Shown here piece by piece: positions 29,228 through 37,736 of a DNA stretch of 64,000 nt. Within the stretch, counting starts at the first letter, position 1, and each line of letters opens with the position of its first letter. The notes beneath the pieces were generated by a model that saw nothing but the letters and a program-made list of their open reading frames with translations, was not told the DNA's origin and did not search any database. Source of the stretch: Clostridium sp. D53t1_180928_C8 (GTDB lineage: Bacteria; Bacillota; Clostridia; Clostridiales; Clostridiaceae). The position numbers and the translations under genes were made by a program. The DNA lies in NCBI RefSeq assembly GCF_015667795.1, contig NZ_JADPEL010000005.1, positions 62,001 through 126,000 on the forward strand. Direction: 5' to 3'.

Positions 29228-31099
29228 TTATGCTAATTTGTAGTCATTACCTTGTTCGTTATATATCTCTAATTCATTTATAGATTTTCCTTCTATATAT
29301 AATTCATACCATAAACAAAACATAAATACAGTCCAAACCTTTCGTGAATTATCCTTTTTACCTTGAATATGCTCATCTAATAAATTTAATACATATTTTT
29401 TATTTACTAATTTATCAACATTTGCATTAGTAATTATTGTTCTAACATACTTTCCTAAATCATTCTTTAACCATACTCTTATAGGAGTTGGAAAACCTAA
29501 TTTTTTCTTTTCTTTCATATAAGGTGGTACTATATCTTTAAATGCTTCTCTTAATAAAACCTTTGTATTATGTTTGCTTACCTTTTGATCTAATGTTAAA
29601 CCTTTAGCACATTGTAAAACTTCTTTATCTAAAAATGGTACTCTTAGCTCTAAGGAATGCGCCATAGACATTTTATCTGCCTTTAATAAAATATCACCTT
29701 CTAGCCATGTATTAATATCTATGTATTGCATTGTTGTAACATTATCATAATTATTTAAATTACACTCTTCATATAAGTCTGCTAAAATACTGCTATAATT
29801 ATTGTTCTCATTATAATTGCACATTATATTTTTTACTTCTTCATCGCTAAATATTTTAGCATTTCCTATGTATCTATCCTTTAACTTAGTAGTTCCTCTT
29901 AATAAATAACTTTTCCCTCTTATATCAGGAAGTGATTTAGCTACCTTATTAACCCTATCTTTCATACTATCTGACAAATATGAAAAAGGTTTAAGACTAT
30001 AATATTCCTTATAAATATTATATCCTCCAAATAATTCATCTGAGCCTTCTCCTGATAAAACTACTTTTACATGTTTTCTAGCTTCTTGTGATAATAAATA
30101 AATTCCAACACAAGACGGATCTGCTAATGGATCATCCATATAATAAGCAACACTTGGGAGCGCTCTTATATAATCCTGTTCAGATACATTTACTGCTATA
30201 TTTTCTACACCTAAATACTCTGCTGTTTTCTTCGCTACAGATAATTCATTATATCCATCTACATCAAATCCAATAGAAAAAGATTTAATTTTAGGATTAA
30301 TTTTTGCTGCTAATGCTGTAACAATAGTAGAATCTATTCCACCTGAAAGAAATGTTCCAACTTCAACATTTGCTATCATATGATGCTTTACTGAATCATC
30401 TATAATATCATAAATCTCCTTTTCAGTTACATCTTTATTATTAAATTTCAAATTATAATATCTATTAAATTCTATATCTCCATTTTTTATTGTAAAATAT
30501 GTTCCATTAGGAATCTCCTTAATTTCATTAATAATAGTATTGTATTTTGGTGTGTATTGAAATGATAAATAATTTTGTAATGCAACTTCATCTACATTTA
30601 ATTTATCAACTAAGCTTACTAAAGACTTATATTCAGATGAAAAAGCTATAAATTCACTATTATTAATATAATATAGAGGTTTTATTCCAAAATGATCTCT
30701 AGCACCAAATACTATATCTTTAACTTCATCATATATAATAAATGTAAACATACCTCTTAACTTATCTAAGCATTTCTCCCCATAATTAATATAAGCTGTT
30801 AAAAGAACTTCTGTATCTGAGTTAGTACTAAATTCGTTACTTTTAAGCAATTCTTCTCTTAATTCTTTGTGATTATATATTTCACCATTAAATATAATAG
30901 TTCTCTCTTCTTTTTCAAATGGCTGTTTACCACATTCTAAATCTATTATACTTAGTCTATTAAATCCAAATGCAATATTATCTTTTATAAAATATTCAGT
31001 ATCATCTGGTCCTCTATGAATTATTTTTTCTGTTAATTGTCTTATAAGTAGTTCATCTGCTTCTTTATCCTTATAATATATAGATATATGACCGCACAT
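29228..31099 (-). CDS. asnB: Asparagine synthetase (glutamine-hydrolysing)
   Basis: This enzyme of about 623 residues makes asparagine from aspartate, glutamine and ATP. I set the start at the inner ATG so that the N-terminal nucleophile is Cys2 (MCGH), required for glutaminase activity; GGGGGTTATAAA lies before it. The glutaminase domain shows HRGPDD, FNGEIYNH and SDTEVLL. The synthetase domain has the PP-loop SGGIDS at residues 252-257 and GEGSDELFGGY. A close C-terminal match to LRVPFLDKEVL is present. It is a single-gene unit with its own terminator. Relatives can amidate other substrates, but context here gives no hint of that. Confidence 0.95.
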   Translation of the reverse strand: MCGHISIYYKDKEADELLIRQLTEKIIHRGPDDTEYFIKDNIAFGFNRLSIIDLECGKQPFEKEERTIIFNGEIYNHKELREELLKSNEFSTNSDTEVLLTAYINYGEKCLDKLRGMFTFIIYDEVKDIVFGARDHFGIKPLYYINNSEFIAFSSEYKSLVSLVDKLNVDEVALQNYLSFQYTPKYNTIINEIKEIPNGTYFTIKNGDIEFNRYYNLKFNNKDVTEKEIYDIIDDSVKHHMIANVEVGTFLSGGIDSTIVTALAAKINPKIKSFSIGFDVDGYNELSVAKKTAEYLGVENIAVNVSEQDYIRALPSVAYYMDDPLADPSCVGIYLLSQEARKHVKVVLSGEGSDELFGGYNIYKEYYSLKPFSYLSDSMKDRVNKVAKSLPDIRGKSYLLRGTTKLKDRYIGNAKIFSDEEVKNIMCNYNENNNYSSILADLYEECNLNNYDNVTTMQYIDINTWLEGDILLKADKMSMAHSLELRVPFLDKEVLQCAKGLTLDQKVSKHNTKVLLREAFKDIVPPYMKEKKKLGFPTPIRVWLKNDLGKYVRTIITNANVDKLVNKKYVLNLLDEHIQGKKDNSRKVWTVFMFCLWYELYIEGKSINELEIYNEQGNDYKLA

Positions 31100-31277
31100 T
31101 TTATAACCCCCTACACGCATTAAGTTTTTCAAATTATTTTAATTATTAAACTATTTCTTTTTTATTCTTCCCATTTTTTTCATATTTAAAATTATACACG
31201 ACAAAAAAATTTTTTTGTTTAAATTTATGTATTCTTAATGTTATTTTAAGAAAGCAGTAATAAAACCTTTTAAATTT

Positions 31278-31313
31278 AAAAAGTGAAGTAAGATTAAGAT
31301 TACTTCACTTTTT
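31278..31313 (-). terminator. Terminator of the DUF1648 gene
   Basis: AAAAAGTGAAGTAA pairs perfectly with TTACTTCACTTTTT around an eight-base loop, immediately after the stop codon at 31315. Confidence 0.9.
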
Positions 31314-31314
31314 G

Positions 31315-31788
31315 TTATTTACATTTAACTGATTTATAAATATAAACCCCAATACTTCCAAATAATACAACTATAGATATAGGTAAAAACGCTATTGATA
31401 ACCCCTTACCACTATTCATTGCTACTCCTGTACTAATTTGAATATAAAAAAATATAGATAATGTCTCAACATTAATAACTCTAATAAACGTTGATGCCAT
31501 TAAATATTGCTTTTCTTTATTTCTTGAATTTATTTCAACAGGATAATTATATATGTTTGGAAACTTAGCTAAAATTGCTATTCCAATATAAATTATTACT
31601 GCTATAGGTAGTAAAATAAATAATGTATTTTTAGAACCATATGCATCAATTTCACCTTTAAAATTATAATGAGTTGGCACGACCTCAGGCGCCTTCTCCC
31701 AATATATAAAAGTCATAACAACTAATATTATAACCCAAACCATTCCTATTATATCAAGACATTTATTTATTTTTGAATTTTTGTCCAT
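31315..31788 (-). CDS. DUF1648-domain membrane protein
   Basis: About 157 residues with four hydrophobic segments. The DUF1648 motif is visible as VVPTHYNFKGEIDAYGSK after the first helix. This domain occurs in SdpI-type immunity proteins and in membrane proteins next to YtrA/GntR regulators; here it lies just downstream of such an ABC operon, separated by a hairpin. The SdpI catalytic-like second domain is not evident. The start at 31788 is preferred because GGGGGAG lies upstream. Function unknown. Confidence 0.8.
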   Translation of the reverse strand: MDKNSKINKCLDIIGMVWVIILVVMTFIYWEKAPEVVPTHYNFKGEIDAYGSKNTLFILLPIAVIIYIGIAILAKFPNIYNYPVEINSRNKEKQYLMASTFIRVINVETLSIFFYIQISTGVAMNSGKGLSIAFLPISIVVLFGSIGVYIYKSVKCK

Positions 31789-31865
31789 AATTTTCCACTC
31801 CCCCATTATTACTCGTCACCTTTATCATTATGCTTACTATTATATTCCATATTTATAAATAAAAA

Positions 31866-31896
31866 AAGCTGATATTACATGGATGTAAATCAGCTT
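31866..31896 (-). terminator. Terminator of the YtrA-type ABC operon
   Basis: AAGCTGAT-TTACAT pairs with ATGTAA-ATCAGCTT, with an A/T-run that gives a U-tract on the minus strand. It lies nine bases after the last permease stop. Confidence 0.88.
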
Positions 31897-31904
31897 ATAC
31901 AATC

Positions 31905-32651
31905 TTATCTATATACTTTTTCTATGTCTTTTAATGAATATAAGAAATATAGTAAACTTACTATAAATAATAATGAAAATAATATTATTACTGGTATAAA
32001 TCCTTCAATTGAATTCAACCCCGAATCTATATTTGATTTAACTACAAAAAATATTGTACTTATAATTAATCCACCATTTATTAATAACTGAATTATAACA
32101 ATAATGTACCATTTTATCTCTTTAGCAAAATAAATTATCAGAGATCCTGTAATCTGCATATCAACTATTAACATAAATATAGAAAAAATTATTATTTTAG
32201 CTATATTAAATAAAACTAAGCCTTCTAATGAGTCTATTGAAAAGTTTGATGCCATTGTTGTTATTGAATTACTTATTGCTATATACTCATATGAAACACT
32301 TACAAAACTAGCTATAATAATCCATAAAGGATATGCTAAAAGCCACATCTTTATACCTTTCCATGCTAACTCCTTATTGCTAAAAGGTAAATGATTAACT
32401 TTAATCTTTCCACTAAATGATTTCTCACTTGTAGGAATAATATACCCAAAGCTCATTAAAGGTATAAAGCACACAAACATAGTTCCTATTGTTACCAATT
32501 TATCAGCTATTTCATAATTTACCTCCCAAAATATTTTTCCATTTATATTTCTAGTAAATAAAACTATTATTGCTAAAAACACCATTGGTATAAAGGTAAA
32601 TAAAAAAAAACTTCGATTTGTTCTTAACCAATCTTTCTTAAATTTAAACAT
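31905..32651 (-). CDS. ABC transporter membrane protein of the GntR-controlled operon
   Basis: About 248 residues with six hydrophobic segments and no extracellular domain. The start at 32651 is chosen because GAGGTG lies eight bases upstream and it overlaps the ATPase stop as ATGTTTAA; the longest frame would overlap by more than 50 bases. Sequence is not close to a named family I recognise, but position and topology make it a permease partner of the adjacent ATPase, as in YtrB/C-type systems. Confidence 0.8.
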   Translation of the reverse strand: MFKFKKDWLRTNRSFFLFTFIPMVFLAIIVLFTRNINGKIFWEVNYEIADKLVTIGTMFVCFIPLMSFGYIIPTSEKSFSGKIKVNHLPFSNKELAWKGIKMWLLAYPLWIIIASFVSVSYEYIAISNSITTMASNFSIDSLEGLVLFNIAKIIIFSIFMLIVDMQITGSLIIYFAKEIKWYIIVIIQLLINGGLIISTIFFVVKSNIDSGLNSIEGFIPVIILFSLLFIVSLLYFLYSLKDIEKVYR

Positions 32652-33333
32652 TCCCATACACCTCTTTATACAAGTCCACAACTGATTTACCTTCAAGCCT
32701 TAACTCTTCAACTAACTTATTAACAACAATTTCTCCACCCTTTAAAAGTAAAACCCTATCAAGCATCCTTTCAATATCTGATACTAAGTGACTTGAAATA
32801 ATTATAGTACTATCTATATTAAAATTATCTAATATCATACTTATAACTTCTTCTCTTGAAATTAAATCTATAGCTGCTAAAGGTTCGTCCATAATATATA
32901 ACTGCCCCTCAATTGCCAAAGCTAATGATAAGTGATATTTTTCATTTTCACCTTTTGATAATGTCTTTACTTTTCTTTTAAGATCAATTTCAAAATACTT
33001 TAACATCTCCAAGCACTTTTCTTTATTGAAAGTCTTAAAATATTCATTATAATATTCAATTCCATCTTTTACTTTCCAGCTTGGCGGAATTATTGATGTA
33101 TCATTCATATATCCTATTAACTCTTTATTTTTGTAATTAAACTCTTCTCCATTAAAGAAATATTCTCCACTATCAAAGGTTATTTGCCCTCCAAGTATTT
33201 TTAAAAGTGTACTTTTTCCTTCTGCATTAGGTGCTAAAAGCCCTATTATTTCACCCTTGTTTATTTCTAAATTTAAATTTTTAAATATTTTCTTATCTTT
33301 GTATTCTTTATTTAAATTAACTAATTTAATCAT
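32644..33333 (-). CDS. ABC transporter ATP-binding protein of the GntR-controlled operon (unusual Walker A)
   Basis: 230 residues. The P-loop is APNAEGKS at residues 34-41, with alanine in place of the first glycine and Ala-Glu where Gly-Ala is usual (GPNGAGKS); the essential Gly39-Lys40-Ser41 remain. The signature is LSKGE rather than LSGGQ, and Walker B is LYIMDEPLAAID. The H-loop histidine is in IISSHL. LSKGE-type signatures are common in YtrB and related exporters. The ATPase is probably active, but the altered loop is worth noting. It sits between two permease genes in a four-gene operon. Confidence 0.9.
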   Translation of the reverse strand: MIKLVNLNKEYKDKKIFKNLNLEINKGEIIGLLAPNAEGKSTLLKILGGQITFDSGEYFFNGEEFNYKNKELIGYMNDTSIIPPSWKVKDGIEYYNEYFKTFNKEKCLEMLKYFEIDLKRKVKTLSKGENEKYHLSLALAIEGQLYIMDEPLAAIDLISREEVISMILDNFNIDSTIIISSHLVSDIERMLDRVLLLKGGEIVVNKLVEELRLEGKSVVDLYKEVYGNV

Positions 33334-33345
33334 AAAATCTCCACC

Positions 33346-34038
33346 CTAATTTATTTTTATATTATCTATCTTTTTTAAAATGTAAACAAACTCTAAAATA
33401 CTAAAAACAACTAATACTATAGATGCAACAACTATAATATATACTAAATACTCTTCCAATACCCCGAAAAATCCTTTCCACAAATTAAAGAAAATTATAA
33501 CTGAAATTACTATAAAGACTAAACTTCCTTTTTCCCCTACATTTCTTTCTCTACATAAAATGTCAGTAATTATTGCACAAAATACTATTGATACACTTAA
33601 TGCAATTTTATAAAAAGAATTATATTCTTTTATCCCTATATTTAAATTTGTAATATAAGTAATTATTAAAAAGATAATATAAAATAATACTATACTAATT
33701 GTAATATTTATTATTTTATTTCTATTTGAAATTGGAAGTATTCTATTAATTTTTTCTACGTTAGAAAACTTTTTTTGGTACTCAAAAAATAGCCAAACTG
33801 AAAAAAATGGTGGAATTGCAACTTGTAAAAAACTATATAGAATAATAAATGGTACTGTTGGTGCTAATACTACATTTTCTATTTCAAAACTTATGTCATA
33901 AATACTTGTAGTTATTAAAGCTCCATTCTTATAAGCGAAATAAATTGCTCCTGCTGATACTAAGTAAAATGTTATAGTGATAAACAACATACTATTTAAT
34001 TCATTAAAATAAAAATTCCTTTTAAACCATCTTTTCAT
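33346..34038 (-). CDS. ABC transporter membrane protein (first permease of the operon)
   Basis: 230 residues with six hydrophobic segments, starting one base after the GntR regulator's stop codon, so translation is coupled. A basic N-terminus (MKRWFKRNF) precedes the first helix. It has no recognisable catalytic motif. By position it pairs with the ATPase gene 12 bases downstream. The substrate is unknown; Bacillus ytr-type systems respond to cell-wall antibiotics (family knowledge). Confidence 0.8.
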   Translation of the reverse strand: MKRWFKRNFYFNELNSMLFITITFYLVSAGAIYFAYKNGALITTSIYDISFEIENVVLAPTVPFIILYSFLQVAIPPFFSVWLFFEYQKKFSNVEKINRILPISNRNKIINITISIVLFYIIFLIITYITNLNIGIKEYNSFYKIALSVSIVFCAIITDILCRERNVGEKGSLVFIVISVIIFFNLWKGFFGVLEEYLVYIIVVASIVLVVFSILEFVYILKKIDNIKIN

Positions 34039-34039
34039 T

Positions 34040-34414
34040 TTATTCCCCCACTGATTTTAATATTTTTATTGCTTCTTCTTTTTCTATGCCTATAGATTCC
34101 ATATCCTTTATGAATTTTTTAGCTAGTTCTTTTCCCATATTAATTTTTAAACTTTTCATAGAATTATCACCCTCACTTATAAATGATCCCATACCTCTTC
34201 TTGTATAAGTTATTCCTAATCTTTCAAGCTCTCCATATGATCTTTGTAATGTATTGGGATTTACTCCTAAGTCTTTAGACATTTCTCTAACTGATGGTAA
34301 CTTTTCTCCAGGAACAAGATCTCCAGTTGCTATATTTTTCTTAACTAACTCAACAATTTGAAGATATATTGGCTCTTTATTATTAAACTCAAAATTATTA
34401 ATATTTAACGTCAT
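34040..34414 (-). CDS. GntR-family transcriptional regulator, YtrA subfamily
   Basis: About 124 residues: an N-terminal winged helix (PIYLQIVELVKKNI, PSVREMSKDLGVNPNTLQRSY, LERLGITYTRRGMGSFI) and only a short C-terminal helical part, the hallmark of the YtrA subfamily that lacks a large effector domain. I set the start at 34414, with GGAGG six bases upstream; the longer form would begin at a TTG. It is the first gene of its operon and lies just downstream of a strong palindrome overlapping the promoter, so it very probably represses itself and the ABC genes. Confidence 0.93.
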   Translation of the reverse strand: MTLNINNFEFNNKEPIYLQIVELVKKNIATGDLVPGEKLPSVREMSKDLGVNPNTLQRSYGELERLGITYTRRGMGSFISEGDNSMKSLKINMGKELAKKFIKDMESIGIEKEEAIKILKSVGE

Positions 34415-34428
34415 CTTCAACCTCCGTT

Positions 34429-34454
34429 CTACTGTTCTATTAAAATAGTACAGT
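34429..34454 (-). promoter_or_regulatory. Operator for the GntR/YtrA-like regulator
   Basis: A 26-base palindrome: TACTGTTCTATT, AA, AATAGTACAGTA. Eleven of twelve arm positions are symmetric. It overlaps the -10 and start of the promoter at 34444-34472, the expected place for a repressor site. Confidence 0.8.
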
Positions 34455-34472
34455 ATTACAATCCATTTGTAA
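34444..34472 (-). promoter_or_regulatory. Promoter of the GntR-ABC operon
   Basis: On the minus strand TTTACA (34467-34472), 17 bases, TACTAT (34444-34449). The -10 is imperfect and lies inside the palindromic operator. Confidence 0.65.
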
Positions 34473-34499
34473 AGTATTTCCTCAACTAAAATTAAAAAA

Positions 34500-34556
34500 A
34501 ATAAATAGGCCAGTTAAAACATTTTATTATTATCTTTAACTGACCCACTTTATTAT
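34500..34556 (-). terminator. Terminator of the XRE regulator gene
   Basis: AATAAATAGG-CAGTTAAA pairs with TTTAACTG-CC-TTTATTATT around a long AT loop; the outer arm reaches the stop codon at 34553. Confidence 0.7.
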
Positions 34557-35599
34557 TTATATTCCTTTAAGATTTTAATAAATTCTTCATTATTCTTTAA
34601 GAAGCTTAATTCTTTATCGCAGCTACTCTCAAGCATATTAATAAAATTCAAAAGAAATATTTTATTTATTCCTTCTTGTCCTTCTTTTTTATTAATATTC
34701 TTATATAACATCGAGCTTGATATATCCCATTTATTTTTTAAGGCTCTAAGTATCTTTTTTATAACTTCTACACATTTTTCTTCATCTTTTTGTTTTATAT
34801 ATAATTGAAAATATGAAACATAAGAATTATATTCCCATAAATCATATAAATTAGCTGTCTTTTCTAAAATATCAGCATAATACTCTGCATCACTATCTCT
34901 GCTTTCTTCTAATGCAATTTCCATCATACTAGTTAAACTTATAAAAATTTCACTTGTAACTGATAATAGCTTTCCTTCATATATTTCTGAACCTTTCTTA
35001 AAACTACCTTGCTCTCTATAAAGCCTAGCCTGCATTATCTTTTTATCATAAGTAATATTAGGAATTTTATCTATACATTCTTGAGCTTTTTCATATTCCT
35101 TCTTTTCAAAATATTTATTCATAATCATTGGAATAGCTTGATTTTTTACTTCTATATCCTCACTATTAAAAGCTTTTTCAAATAACTTATCTATTTTTTC
35201 TTCATATTTTTCTTTGTTTTCAACATTATACATAAACATTGAGCCTTGTAATGTTAGTCCAATATTTAAAATAAGCTTATCACAAGTAGGATATTTATGA
35301 ACTTTATCTATTGCTATTTCAAACCCTTTTTCAAACCCATCATCATTAATTACAGTACTAAGTTCATTAATAAAATTTGCTATTTCTTTATCGCTTAAAT
35401 CTTCCTTAAAAGAAAGAAGTGTATTTAAGTCTATTTTTAAAACCCTAGCTAAAGAAGGTAAAAGCGTAATATCTGGGTAACTAACTCCCCTTTCCCATTT
35501 ATTTACGGCTGGAGTAGATACCCCTAAATAATCAGCTATTTGCTCCTGTGTTAAATCTTGTAGAACTCTATTTTTTCTTATAATCTCATTTATCCTCAT
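34553..35599 (-). CDS. XRE-family regulator with helical C-terminal domain
   Basis: 348 residues. The N-terminal helix-turn-helix is clear: LTQEQIADYLGVSTPAVNKWERGVSYPDITLLPSLARVL, with the rest of the protein built of short amphipathic helix pairs resembling tetratricopeptide-type repeats (for example KAQECIDKIP, EKCVEVIKKILRAL). This layout is common in clostridial regulators of unknown target. Repeated CTTTCTATAT elements lie directly upstream and overlap the ribosome-site region, so autoregulation is plausible. No partner gene is adjacent on the same strand. Confidence 0.88.
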   Translation of the reverse strand: MRINEIIRKNRVLQDLTQEQIADYLGVSTPAVNKWERGVSYPDITLLPSLARVLKIDLNTLLSFKEDLSDKEIANFINELSTVINDDGFEKGFEIAIDKVHKYPTCDKLILNIGLTLQGSMFMYNVENKEKYEEKIDKLFEKAFNSEDIEVKNQAIPMIMNKYFEKKEYEKAQECIDKIPNITYDKKIMQARLYREQGSFKKGSEIYEGKLLSVTSEIFISLTSMMEIALEESRDSDAEYYADILEKTANLYDLWEYNSYVSYFQLYIKQKDEEKCVEVIKKILRALKNKWDISSSMLYKNINKKEGQEGINKIFLLNFINMLESSCDKELSFLKNNEEFIKILKEYK

Positions 35600-35612
35600 A
35601 ACTTATATATTC

Positions 35613-35640
35613 CTTTCTATATTTCGAAAGCTTTCTATAT
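35613..35640 (-). promoter_or_regulatory. Repeated element upstream of the XRE regulator
   Basis: CTTTCTATAT occurs at 35613-35622 and 35631-35640, 18 bases apart, and the second copy shares a GAAAGCTTTC palindrome (35626-35635). The elements lie immediately upstream of the XRE start codon. Confidence 0.45.
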
Positions 35641-35836
35641 TAATAGTCTATCAAGGATAATAATTAACTACAATTGAATGGTTGTTAATATATAATTAAA
35701 TAAATTAACTTATAGTTAATTCATTTATAATAATAAAATTATAGCATTTTTCATTTCCATTTATTTACTATTTAAACTAAATAATATAAAATAGTTTTAT
35801 AATTAAATTTGTTATTAATTAAAGGAGGGAACATAT

Positions 35837-36682
35837 TTGATAGGTGTTATTGATGTAGGTGGTGGACTTAGAGGAATATATGGTGCAGGAATTTTTGATT
35901 TTTGTTTAGATAATAATATTAACTTTGATTATGGTATAGGTGTATCTGCAGGTAGTGCTAATATTGCATCCTTCTTTGGAAAACAAAAAGGTAGAAATTT
36001 AAAATTTTATTCTAAATATATTTTTAGAAAAGAATATATGAGCCTACATAATCTTTTTAGAAATGGTTCTTATATAGATTTAGATTATGTTTATAGCGAT
36101 CTTTCAAATTCTGATTCTGAAAATCCACTTAATTTTGAAGAAATAAAAAAATCAAAAAGTATTTTTAAAATTGTAACTACTAATGCTTTAACTGGAGAAA
36201 CTGTATATTTTGATAAAGATTCATTATCAAAAGATGATTATGATATATTCAAAGCCTCCTGTTGTCTTCCTGTAGTTTGCAGACCTTATAACATTTCAAA
36301 TACTAACTACTTTGATGGTGGGCTCTCTGACCCTCTTCCTATAAAAAAAGCTACTAATGATGGTTGTGATAAATTAGTTATTATACTTACTAAACCTGTT
36401 GGCTTTGAGAAACCAGATAAAACAGATAAATTATTTTCACAATTATTAAAGAAAACTTATCCAATCTCTTCAAAAAAACTTATTAATCGTCATAAAAAAT
36501 ATAATGAAGGTATTGAAATTGCCTTAAAATATCAATCACAAAATAAAGCTTTAATAATCTCACCAGATAACTGTTGTGGAGTTAATACTTTAACTAAAAA
36601 AACAGAAAACTTACTTGCTCTTTATAATAAGGGATATAAAGATGCTGAAGCCTTAATCCCCTTTATAAATTCCAACACATAA
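35837..36682 (+). CDS. Patatin-like phospholipase
   Basis: 281 residues, starting at a TTG with AGGAGGG seven bases upstream. The patatin catalytic set is complete: oxyanion loop GGGLRGIYGAG (residues 8-18), nucleophile S37 in GVSAGS, and catalytic D160 in DGGLSDPLP. It belongs to the short YjjU-like cytoplasmic group and has no signal peptide. The enzyme would hydrolyse phospholipid or other acyl esters; its physiological target is unknown. A terminator follows. Confidence 0.93.
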   Translation: MIGVIDVGGGLRGIYGAGIFDFCLDNNINFDYGIGVSAGSANIASFFGKQKGRNLKFYSKYIFRKEYMSLHNLFRNGSYIDLDYVYSDLSNSDSENPLNFEEIKKSKSIFKIVTTNALTGETVYFDKDSLSKDDYDIFKASCCLPVVCRPYNISNTNYFDGGLSDPLPIKKATNDGCDKLVIILTKPVGFEKPDKTDKLFSQLLKKTYPISSKKLINRHKKYNEGIEIALKYQSQNKALIISPDNCCGVNTLTKKTENLLALYNKGYKDAEALIPFINSNT

Positions 36683-36711
36683 CTAAAATCTTCTCCACAA
36701 CTAATAATATA

Positions 36712-36742
36712 AAAACCCTCTGTTTTTCAACAAAGGGTTTTT
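36712..36742 (+). terminator. Terminator of the patatin gene
   Basis: AAAACCCT-TGTT pairs with ACA-AGGGTTTT, followed by a T-run. Confidence 0.88.
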
Positions 36743-36780
36743 TCTACAAACTGATAAAAATATTGATTTGCAGTATTTTT

Positions 36781-37251
36781 CTATAACGTTATATCTGACG
36801 TAGTAAATCTTATAACTTTCGAAAGATCATTAAGTGACATTTCTACTTGGTATCCAATTTTCCCTGCACTAAAAATAATAGTTTCACACTCTTCAGCCGA
36901 AATATCTATTACAGTTTTAAAAAACTTTTTCATTCCAATTGGTGAACAACCACCATGAATATATCCAGTCAAAGGTAATAATTCTTTTGATTTTATCATT
37001 TCTACAGATTTTTCACCAACTGTTTTTGCAGCCTTCTTTAAATCTAACTCTTTTTCAACCGGTATTACAAATACATAGTTGTTTTTACTTTTACCTATAG
37101 TAACTAAAGTTTTAAAAACACATTTAGGATTTTGACCTAACGCTTCTGCAACTTCAGTTCCACTAATAGCTCCTGTTCCTACATAACTATGTGTTTGATG
37201 CTTTATTTTCTTTTGATCTAGAATTCTCATTACATTTGTTTTTTCATCCAT
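36781..37251 (-). CDS. ybaK: Cys-tRNA(Pro)/Cys-tRNA(Cys) deacylase YbaK/EbsC family
   Basis: 156 residues of the YbaK/ProX editing fold. These free-standing enzymes hydrolyse mischarged tRNAs such as Cys-tRNA(Pro). Family landmarks are visible: GAISGTEVAEALG, CVFKTLV with the conserved lysine, and the GYIHGGCSPIGMKK loop. GAGGATGATTA precedes the ATG. It stands alone between terminators. Confidence 0.92.
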   Translation of the reverse strand: MDEKTNVMRILDQKKIKHQTHSYVGTGAISGTEVAEALGQNPKCVFKTLVTIGKSKNNYVFVIPVEKELDLKKAAKTVGEKSVEMIKSKELLPLTGYIHGGCSPIGMKKFFKTVIDISAEECETIIFSAGKIGYQVEMSLNDLSKVIRFTTSDITL

Positions 37252-37372
37252 ACTTAATCATCCTCTTATTATATTATTTATGTTATTAGATTAGTTTTAA
37301 GCCATAATCTTTTTATACGTCATTTAAAAACTAAAATTAAGTTTCTTGGTTTTGATATTGAAATTAAAAGCA

Positions 37373-37417
37373 AACAAAAAGATGCTCCATCCAGCAAAGA
37401 TTAGCATCATTTTTGTT
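37373..37417 (+). terminator. Orphan hairpin with T-run
   Basis: AACAAAAAGATGCT pairs with AGCATC-TTTTTGTT with one bulged base. No plus-strand gene lies upstream within about 600 bases other than patatin, which already has a terminator. Confidence 0.5.
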
Positions 37418-37469
37418 AACATATTCGTTTAAATCCAATAGCCCTAAAACTAAAAACGTTCTAAGGATT

Positions 37470-37491
37470 GCTTAGTGTTGACGCACTAAGC
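37470..37491 (+). terminator. Orphan terminator-like hairpin
   Basis: A perfect eight-base stem, GCTTAGTG/CACTAAGC, with TTTTCTTATTT on the plus-strand side. No recognised plus-strand gene precedes it. Confidence 0.6.
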
Positions 37492-37654
37492 TTTTCTTAT
37501 TTATATTATATCAAATTTTTATAAAAAATAAACATAAATAATTTTAGAATATCTAACTCCTCGATAAATTCCAATTTACCTTTCACTTTAAATTTATTAT
37601 AACTTAATTTGTAAATTGAATCTTACTTATGATACGTTATTTCATGCTATAAAA

Positions 37655-37691
37655 ATAGTCTTAGACAAGTCATATCAATGCCCAAGACTAT
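37655..37691 (-). terminator. Terminator of the DEAD-box helicase gene
   Basis: ATAGTCTT pairs with AAGACTAT; on the minus strand TTTTTAT follows. It lies 45 bases after the helicase stop and is flanked by the 14-base direct repeats. Confidence 0.7.
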
Positions 37692-37736
37692 AAACCTCAT
37701 TTACTTGTGATACGATTCAGTTTTCATAATTCTAAA

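Larger units (their letters stand above)
37252..37736. other. Gene-free region with several hairpins
   Basis: About 485 bases without a convincing gene. It holds three hairpins (37373-37417, 37470-37491, 37655-37691) and a near-identical 14-base direct repeat, TTACTTATGATACG at 37623-37636 and TTACTTGTGATACG at 37701-37714. The first two hairpins are not explained by adjacent genes and have T-runs in the plus direction, so a small RNA could end here. Confidence 0.5.

Noticed and set aside
37252-37736. CRISPR array
   Set aside because: The repeats are only two copies of 14 bases and the hairpins differ; there is no regular repeat-spacer pattern.
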